This document shows positions 57,251-64,000 of a stretch of 64,000 nt of DNA, piece after piece. Location: positions 7,438,001 to 7,502,000 of the forward strand of contig NC_135010.1 of the NCBI RefSeq assembly GCF_051020985.1, read 5' to 3'. The position numbers were made by a program, and so were the translations under genes. How positions within the stretch are numbered: the stretch's first letter is position 1; every line of letters begins with the position of its first letter. The notes under the pieces were generated by a model. The model was not told the DNA's origin. It saw only the letters and a list, made by a program, of their open reading frames with translations, and made no database searches. Source of the stretch: Nomia melanderi. Taxonomy: Eukaryota > Arthropoda > Insecta > Hymenoptera > Halictidae.

Positions 57251-58596
57251 CCCAAAGTCAATCTCGAAAATTTCGCTTAGGCTGTACAATTTTTACTCCC
57301 CGAGATAGTTGAGTGTGCAAGGAATAAGGTACCAATTGTTTTTTTTTTTCATGCAGTTATAAACTCGTGTGCATTGTTGAAAATTTCAAATTTTCGTTGC
57401 GCAAGCTAATTCTTTGAAACATTTTTGTGTGTTTCAAGGACATTGTGTACACATTTTTCCGTAATGAAAGCTTCTTAGGTAACTATACACTATACTTCTA
57501 GTAGTACGTGACTCTTTTACTATGTATCTTAATGATATTTATATTTAAAATGCCGATTTTTAAATAAATATATGTAATTAACAATATCTTATATTTATTC
57601 ATTGATTATTACTTTATAATGTATTATTATATATTATTATATGTATAATCATTTTGTCGAAAAAATGGGATATATACTTTTTAATTTTAGCCGGCAAAAC
57701 GGTCAAATTGGTCAGTGTGCGTCGCGAGAAGCTTCGGAAACCGCGCGGCTGTGATCCAGCGCTACAGAATGGAGTTTGGAACCTTTGTCTCTGCTCCTGC
57801 GAGCTTTCAACTGTTCAAGTCAATAGTCAAGATGGAAATTCGATGATTTCTATTCCCTGTAATCGCTACCGGTTTGTTATTGCGAGACTTGTTCCGTGAT
57901 TTATCGGTGGATGACGGGACTGGGTCAGAAACCTTGCTCTCGTTAAAAGGTGTTAATTGCTGTCCATTAGGCTGCGATTAACCGCCCCAAGGGACGTTAA
58001 CGAGTACAATGAAACCGATTAACGGTTGGCGTTTAAATCGTGCGGGAAATTAGCGGACAATGCGAGAATTGAAGGGAAATTGAATTCGAAAATATTGGAT
58101 TGAGGAATTCATTTCGCGAGATTTAATTGAAAAGAATTTTTCGTGTAAATATTTCACGTTGGCTCCGAGCGGAATATGGTCAAAGGGACAATGAATCGTT
58201 ATCTTGGGATTAAAATGTTCCTGTGAAAGGAATAACATTCGTATGTTAGGACAAGTGCTTTGTCTCGTGACGTATTTCAGTTGAAAGCAATTTACCGTAT
58301 TATCGGAATTTCATTTCGCCCGGGGCTCCGCGTACACGACAGTTAAAAAGAGCACGATTTAAATGATGCATGTACAATTTAAACCGATGTCGATAAGGTA
58401 GACATAAAGGGTTTAAAAGATTAATCCAGAATTAAAATAATTGGTAATAATTCAGCATTTTTTAACGGTTACATCGCTTCAAATATTTTATACTAATAAT
58501 TTCAATAACTGAATCCATTACAATACTTTACCAAAACGATTACAAACTTTACCACTACAATACTTTATCAAATTTAACTACTACAATTCATTCGAT
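57251..58596. other. Unique DNA, AT-rich, nothing recognised
   Basis: 57330-57345 has a T run. 57480-57650 is very AT-rich. CTACAATACTTTATCAAA-like words repeat near 58520-58570. Confidence 0.5.
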
Positions 58597-58725
58597 AAAA
58601 CGATTATTTGAACATATTTCTATATTATAAACAATACTACCTATTATTGTGACATTCATCAAGAATCTAGACGAACAAGCAATAATAATTCAATTCAATC
58701 AAACGATTCAACATTCTTTCATTCA
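58597..58725 (+). mobile_element. Family C MITE relic
   Basis: ACGATTATTTGAACATATTTCTATATTATAAACAATACTACC and the following GTGACATT, CAAG, CAATAATAA and CAATTCAAT match 14472-14600 inside the family C element in the same order. No inverted ends or TTAA sites were found, so this is an internal remnant. Confidence 0.75.
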
Positions 58726-59004
58726 AAATATTAAACACAATTTTATCCAAATATTTCAGCACAACCTCCTTCAATTACAATTCCACATATCAAAATTTCA
58801 CTCGTTACTATCATCTTCCCTTTCATCATCCGAGTAAAATCTGTCCGAACGCAATCGCCATCGATCGCTGGAGGATCGTCGAAAGGATTCCCCGCAAATC
58901 CTTCTCGAGCCTAATAAACGAAACATCATGTAAGCCTCTTCTGGTCGTGAGCCATTCGAGCGAGGAGTATTCTGTTACGATTTACTCGATAACGTAAACG
59001 AATC

Positions 59005-59022
59005 GGCGCGCGCGCGCGCGCC
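59005..59022. repeat. GC dinucleotide run
   Basis: GGCGCGCGCGCGCGCGCC is self-complementary and has Z-DNA potential. It lies in a CpG-rich stretch (58850-59450). Confidence 0.9.
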
Positions 59023-59540
59023 AGGCGGCGTCGGATGTCATTAATGATATTCAATGGCGCGCGGTCGAAACGGTATACGCATTTATTTGCGAAACGCGAG
59101 CGGGAATGCAGTTTCGGGCGCCGAGGATTTTGTTTGTTAAATCTCGCGCTGGGCGCGCATGTAATTCGGAATATCCCGTGCGCGCGGCACAGGAGAGTGG
59201 CACCGGGGCGATTTTGTTACAGAACGTGATACAGGGAATCGCTGATAACGCTTTGATACGTTGCTCCATATGCGGCGAGCGCGCGAGCGCGAGTTCTGCG
59301 CTTTAATCGGACTGCGCCTCGATAAAATTTCAACCGGATCGGGCTTCCGATTTCGCGTGCCTTCTGTAATCCGTGGGAAATTACTGGAATACATGCGGAA
59401 ACATCGCACATTTTATATCGCCGGATGCGGGGAAATTCAATGAGAGCTGTATTTCGCTGCTCCGCGAGGGAAATGTTATTGTAATCCGCGTTTTCATATG
59501 TGAATCCTGTAAGAATTAATGGGAACGCTTCGGTTGTCGG
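59023..59540. other. CpG-rich unique DNA, no gene recognised
   Basis: Frames of 60-90 codons are open on both strands without motifs. Confidence 0.4.
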
Positions 59541-59544
59541 TTAA

Positions 59545-59787
59545 CACATTGCGTACCGGCTAATTTTCAGAAAAGTGAATTGTGCGGATGGCAATTTTCA
59601 CTGAGGTCAACCTATATCACTATACATAGAAAAACTCAGATATCATATTGTTATGTAATATATTTTAAACAGATAATCAATTTGAATCAAATTTTATATT
59701 TTTTTCAATGCTGTGGTAATTAGCCAAGTTGCATAGCTAAGGGTCTTTATATAAAAACGAGATTTCTCGTTATCAGTACGCAATGTG
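59545..59787. mobile_element. TTAA-flanked MITE, family F
   Basis: A 243-base element between TTAA at 59541 and TTAA at 59788. The ends CACATTGCGTAC are exact inverted repeats of 12 bases. The inside is AT-rich with no frame. It is the only copy in the window. Confidence 0.92.
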
Positions 59788-59791
59788 TTAA

Positions 59792-60839
59792 CTTCGTCCC
59801 GGACGGTACGAATCTGTGGGGATTGGCGGAATGAAGGAAAGAAGGAAATAATTATGAATGTTAAAGGAAGGTTAATGAGAATTGGGCGTATGCAGATGGG
59901 CGTATGCAGACAAGTTACGTTTACACAGTTACTTTATTTTATAGAAAATCTTGTGATATTGTTAGGATAATAGATTATTTTTTAATTTCTCGGAACTTCC
60001 AAAAACTATAAAACTTCGTAAGTAAAATCGCAAATTAAAACTTCATAGACGCGAAAGAACAGTATTTTCCGTTGCACTTTTTTCCGCATACCGCGCTCGA
60101 GGTAATCCACGGGAACGGAAAATTTGCATCTTTTCAAGGGGTGGTTTCACCCCTTCAAAGTGAAATTCGGCACCAAAAAAATTGCAATATATTAGGCTTG
60201 ACCTACTTCACTCTCACAGAAAGTTTCATCATTTTTTAAATTCCCCAGTTCGATAACTTCCCTTGTTAATGCACCGCTACTGAGAAAGCAGTTGTGAAAC
60301 GCGGTCTCAGCATCATGCAAAATAAATGATCAACGAAGCTTCGAAAAGTTTCGAAACATTTTCAAAAATTCTGTTCAAAGTGTTATAAACACACATGACC
60401 CTCTACTTCTCTTTCTTCCTCCATTACTATTCCACGCCGCTTCTCGCAAATAAACTTATTCCATCCCCTTGTCCCGGGAAACAGCGGATCGCCCAACGGT
60501 ATACCTAATAAGTCCGCGCACGAAACGCGGAACAGTAGCCAGTATGTTACCGAAATGTCCAGAGAATAGAATTCCTCGAAGCGCAGCGTTCCATTATGTC
60601 TTTCTCTATCTCTCCAGCTCGCTCGCTGCTTCTCCCGTATCCTCTCGCCGAGGGGTACACACCGGCTATTTCTCTGTCAGCGGAAAACGCATCGATTCAC
60701 TGCCGTTTACAGTCGATTTCCGGCTCGGTATTATCTCGAGAGTCTGCTGGGAGAGTTCCCGCGTTCCCTGCGCGAGCAATATTATCGGGAAAACTGTTCC
60801 CGTTTCGATAAAAACGGGAGACCAGGAACATCCCTCTCT
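59792..60839. other. Unique DNA with one small hairpin
   Basis: AAGGGGTG and CACCCCTT with a 4-base loop (60136-60155) form a hairpin. Otherwise no supported feature. Confidence 0.5.
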
Positions 60840-61329
60840 CTCTTTTTTTTATATCTTCCCCTCCACTTTTCTCCCTTCTGTGTCATTCTCTGTCTCTTTC
60901 CATTTTCATTTTTATATCCTGCTATTTCCATTTTTATGTATTTCTATTTTCACTTATATCTTTTTCTGTTCCTCTTTCTATCTATCCTTGTATCTACTTT
61001 TGTTCCTTCTATTTTCTATTTTTCTATATATCTTCTGTTTCCCTTTCTTTTCTCTCTCTGTCTATTCTTGTTTCTTCTATTTTCTATTTTTCCATATACC
61101 TTCTGTTTCCCTTTCTTTTCTCCCTCTATCTATTCTTGTTTCTTCTATTTTCTATTTTTCTATATATCTTCTGTCTTTTTCTGTTTCTTTTTCTTCCCTC
61201 TCTCTCTTTCTATCTACTTTTGTTCCTTTTTATCTATTTTCCTATACATCTTCTATTTCTTTTTGCTTCTCCCTTTATTCTCTCTCTCCTAACTCTATTT
61301 TCCCCCACTCCCCTCCTCTCCCTCGCTCA

Positions 61330-61368
<39 letters not shown>

Positions 61369-61375
61369 GCTCGCT
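60840..61375 (+). repeat. Pyrimidine-rich tandem array with CT microsatellite
   Basis: TATTCTTGTTTCTTCTATTT recurs at 61063 and 61131 (68-base period), with a related TATCCTTG at 60983. A CT run occupies about 61332-61364. The 337-codon frame that spans it (60469-61482) is Ser/Phe/Leu-rich and is an artefact of the tract. Confidence 0.9.
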
Positions 61376-61955
61376 CGCTCTCTTGCTATTTGCCGAAATA
61401 TCACAATTACTCCGGTCGACTCCGACATCTTAACCGAGGGTCGTCCACCAGCTCGGACATTAAATCCGTACCGTGGATTTAGAAAGGGCGGGGGTGCACA
61501 GGGAAGCGAAATTAACACGCGGAAATCTGTTTGCCGGGGAAGGGGGATGAAGAGCGCGAAGAAATAAACTCGGGAATTTTCCTTTGGGCGCTTGCGACAG
61601 CCCGGAACACCGCGTCACGGCGTGAATAGACCCGTCACACCCTTAGTCGTCGTTAGGTGCTTCTTAATGGGGTAGAAATATGCTTGTACCGCGTGATGAC
61701 ATATAAGGGGTTGAACCGCAGCGGGGCTGGATTTGTAGAGAGGTCGTGGGTGCGCAGAGTTGACTCGAGGATTTGTTTGAGATCTTACGCCATAATAATT
61801 GCAGTCACTGTAGTTCGTGTTTATGAAAGGGTGCATCGTTGTTATGCATTTATTGCAATTAGGCGTGAACTGGTGTGTTACAATGGGTAGATTATGTTCC
61901 TTTGTATCGTATTATCTTTGCTATGTATGTGATGACTAAAAGTAATCCATATTGA
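61376..61955. other. Unique DNA, nothing recognised
   Basis: CpG-rich to about 61640, then mixed. No supported gene. Confidence 0.5.
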
Positions 61956-61959
61956 TTAA

Positions 61960-62127
61960 CACTAAAACTACCAGACGAGTCAAAATGACCTGTTCCTTCT
62001 TTTGAGAAATTATTAAATTTATACAGCAATACGCAAAATAAATTATAAATCAGTTACAATCTCAATAGACGCAGTTTTGGAGTTTCTATAGAGGAATTCC
62101 AAAAAGTCAACTGCTCGGTAGTTTGTG
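61960..62127. mobile_element. TTAA-flanked MITE, family A
   Basis: An element of about 168 bases after TTAA at 61956. The left end CACTAAAACTACCAGACG is followed by AGTCAAAATGACC (61978-61990). The right end CTGCTCGGTAGTTTGTG has decayed and its TTAA reads ATTA. Confidence 0.82.
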
Positions 62128-63140
62128 TATTATTATTAAATAGTGTAGTGTTATTATTAAAATATTGTGTTTTATAGTTAAGAATGTAAGTATATAATAT
62201 TATTAATATATGAGAAGTGAGTGTATATTAATACAGCCGTTTTGTTATATTAATATTATCTGTATAATTTTAATGTGAACATATTTATGCTGGAAGAAAA
62301 TTTCCTTAAAGATACAAAGAGGCATGCCAGTAATGAAGGGGGTAAAAAATTCAATGAAACGTAGAATGAAGATGAGGCCAGTGAATAAAACAGACACTAG
62401 GAAGACATGCAAAAAGTAATCGGAGATAAGTAGAAGAAAAATGAAAAGATAGCAGCACAGAATGAAGGGGAAAGAATTAAATTCAAGGAGCAGGAAAGGG
62501 AAAACGGAAAAAATATCTAAATGCCGAGGGGTGCAGAAAAAGCGACGCTCAATTTAATAGCAGCTTTCAGGAGAACCTCTTTAAACTTTTCAAGGAATAT
62601 TCTGAAAAGGAAGAAACACAATACTATTCCACTTACATCTCTGCAAATTACTTTCTCAATTAACTCTTTTATACATTTATAGCGTATTTCACTGCGTTAA
62701 ATACCATAAATAACGCGCTGCTGCCAACTCTTGTATAATAATCATATTACGTCTATTCTATTGAAACTCTTGTACAACGGACGTAAATGTCTCTGATAAT
62801 TCGTCTGTAAAACCTATAAACTACATAAATATTCACAATCCGATAGTCATCAACGCAGAACGCGCTCGCTACATCCTTAACTTCAATTTTAAAACTTAAA
62901 ATCTCTGAACACTGAACCACTCAAAAATATGTCAAAATAAGTCACTCGAATATTCTATTTTCCTCTACAAATTACAAAAGCATTCTCCTCATCTCCACTA
63001 AAATTTCAATCGTCCTAACTGCATCGGCTCACCGAACGATTCCCAAGTAGTTCATCTAACGATGCCAATAACCACGCAAGAAGAATCCCGAAACGAATCA
63101 TCTCACTACGATAATTCAACTAGCAAAGTTCTCCGAGTAA
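62128..63140. other. Unique AT-rich DNA, nothing recognised
   Basis: Purine-rich at 62330-62530. No inverted-repeat element or convincing frame. Confidence 0.5.
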
Positions 63141-63371
63141 TTCTTCCCTCCACCGGTTTGCAAAAGATCCAAACGATTCCTCATAATCGTTACGCTCCTC
63201 GTTATATTCCTCGTGCTCGCCCAAAGGGTGGCAGCGGGCTCCGATTCCCGCGCGAGCGATTTGTACGGCTGCCAGCCGAGAGCGAAGTTTCCCGCGGCAC
63301 TCTTCCGCGCGACGTTGTTCCCGAAATATGAGGGCGGCCGGGAATTTATGACGAGTCATGGCTTCCATTAA
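63141..63371 (+). CDS. Possible exon with signal peptide or membrane segment (weak)
   Basis: I do not recognise this protein. The frame is open for 76 codons after TAA at 63138 and ends at TAA 63369-63371. It begins FFPPPVCKRSKR, followed by an uninterrupted hydrophobic core, FLIIVTLLVIFLVLA (63177-63221), then QRVAAGSDSRASDLYGCQP and a basic-aromatic tail. Basic residues, a 15-residue core and a small-residue AAG site fit a secretory signal or signal anchor. There is no upstream ATG in frame, so a start would have to come from a 5-prime exon. The acceptor might be the AG at 63135 or 63166, after a pyrimidine-rich stretch. Codons are rich in C/G at third positions. Two other frames are also open here, including an acidic minus-strand one, so it could be chance. 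Confidence 0.25.
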   Translation, partial: FFPPPVCKRSKRFLIIVTLLVIFLVLAQRVAAGSDSRASDLYGCQPRAKFPAALFRATLFPKYEGGREFMTSHGFH

Positions 63372-63810
63372 TCCGCGACGATCGGTAATTCACGAGGGGT
63401 CTCGCACCGCCCCCGCCCTCCCGCCCTTCGTCTCGCAATTTCGCGCACTTATCGAGCTATCGAGAGCCATGGTTCGATGAGGACGGTGACGAGTCTCCCT
63501 CTCTGTTCTTCCTGTCTCTCTGTCCAACCCTGGTAGGAATCTCCTGTGATTCGCCGGGACGATTTCCATGCGGAGATCGGTTATCCGCCGATAGGATCGC
63601 TCGAGTTGCGCCATCATCCACTTTTAGTCTAGCTCGTAAACGCTAGGACCTGGTGTCCCGGTATCTCTCGGCATTTTCTCGAGCGTTCGGGACATATCCG
63701 CTTTATAGGGAGTGACGTGTCCATTTTTCCCGAGGCTCGCCGCGCGGATCGGTCAATTTATCAAGATTTGCTTCGTCGATCGTCCCCCTCGGTGAAAGTA
63801 CACGAGGGCT
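63372..63810. other. CpG-rich unique DNA, no gene recognised
   Basis: No supported gene. A possible start and donor (ATG at 63477, GTAGGA after 63530) was too weak to call. Confidence 0.4.
63410..63426 (-). other. Very compact G-quadruplex motif (minus strand)
   Basis: On the plus strand, C-runs of 5, 3, 3 and 3 are separated by single bases, so the minus strand has four G-runs with 1-base loops. The plus strand could form an i-motif. It lies 40 bases after the candidate hydrophobic exon in a CpG-rich stretch, a common setting for promoters. Confidence 0.85.
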
Positions 63811-64000
63811 TTCCCAATTTCACTCTCTTCCTCTCCCTTTCCCTCTTCATCCCTTATTCTCCATATTTTTCTTTCCCTCTTGCCGTCTCGTTCAGTTTTT
63901 CTCTTTTACTACATTTCATCCTTACTTTTTCTCCATCTTTCTCTTGGTTTTTCCTTTTGTTCTACCTCCTCTTTGTTGCTCCTTTGTTCTTCCACTTTCT
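63811..64000 (+). repeat. Pyrimidine-rich tract at the window edge
   Basis: CTCTTCCTCTCCC-like and TTTTTCTCTTTT-like words repeat loosely to the end. It resembles the starts of the arrays at 41.1 and 60.8 kb and probably continues outside. Confidence 0.6.

Noticed and set aside
60469..61482. A 337-codon plus frame, the longest in the window
   Set aside because: It spans a pyrimidine-rich 68-base-period array and a CT microsatellite. No domain is visible outside them.
63477..63620. Short frame with a CDSPGRFPCGD stretch resembling the start of an LDL-receptor class A repeat
   Set aside because: The remaining cysteines and the acidic SDE motif of that domain are missing, so the likeness is probably coincidental.
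1..64000. tRNA, rRNA, known insect miRNA or CRISPR array
   Set aside because: I looked for tRNA T-arm words, common miRNA seeds recalled from insects, and spaced direct repeats, and saw none that fit. A covariance-model search would be needed to exclude small RNAs.

Overview
The window looks like non-coding DNA from a eukaryotic nuclear genome, most likely an aculeate hymenopteran such as a bee, ant or wasp. The evidence is a strongly mosaic composition, with AT-rich stretches broken by CpG-rich islands, many short non-autonomous DNA transposons flanked by TTAA, and no bacterial gene structure. The taxonomic call is inference. I found no protein-coding gene, tRNA, rRNA or CRISPR array that can be asserted with confidence. 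The long reading frames are either low-complexity pyrimidine tracts or CpG-rich DNA open in several frames. Three short frames are listed as weak exon candidates: 20509-20832 minus, 34946-35257 minus, and 63141-63371 plus. The last carries a strongly hydrophobic segment.

The best-supported content is repetitive. About twenty elements or fragments have short terminal inverted repeats (TIRs) and TTAA flanks, as expected of piggyBac-type miniature transposons (MITEs). I sort them by terminal sequence into families: A (CACTAGAACTACC), B (CCCTTTGCACTCGA), C (CACGTTGAATGCC), D (CACTAACCGT), F (CACATTGCGTAC), G (CCCTTTGCGGACGAA) and H (AGTGCCAACGTCG). Several lie end to end and share one TTAA (15.2-15.7, 28.8-29.3, 35.8-36.4 and 51.4-51.8 kb). 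Others are nested: G inside A at 33.97 kb, G inside a hAT element at 44.79 kb, and B inside a tandem array at 49.84 kb. There is also a hAT-like element with a perfect 8-bp target duplication (44123-45096) and a TA-flanked Tc1/mariner-like element that carries six copies of a 125-bp satellite (27068-28376).

Tandem and simple repeats fill much of the rest: a heptamer-based 28-bp higher-order repeat (5.5-6.1 kb), pyrimidine-rich arrays (23.3-24.1, 41.1-41.7 and 60.8-61.4 kb), two arrays with 31-bp units (39.1-39.6 and 55.0-55.3 kb), a five-copy 200-310-bp array (49.3-50.8 kb), several two-copy local duplications, and microsatellites. CpG-rich unique blocks near 10.9-11.6, 25.3-25.9, 29.7-31.1, 56.6-57.2 and 63.2-63.8 kb could be promoters or exon-proximal DNA, but none shows a recognisable gene.

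Layout: 0-10 kb is unique DNA with the heptamer array. 10-16 kb is rich in TTAA elements. 16-27 kb is mostly unique with local duplications and a pyrimidine array. 27-36.4 kb holds the densest transposon cluster. 36-44 kb is unique DNA plus tandem arrays. 44-52 kb holds the hAT element, duplications, the five-copy array and the hairpin element H. 52-64 kb is mostly unique, with scattered elements and a CpG-rich end containing the candidate hydrophobic exon.
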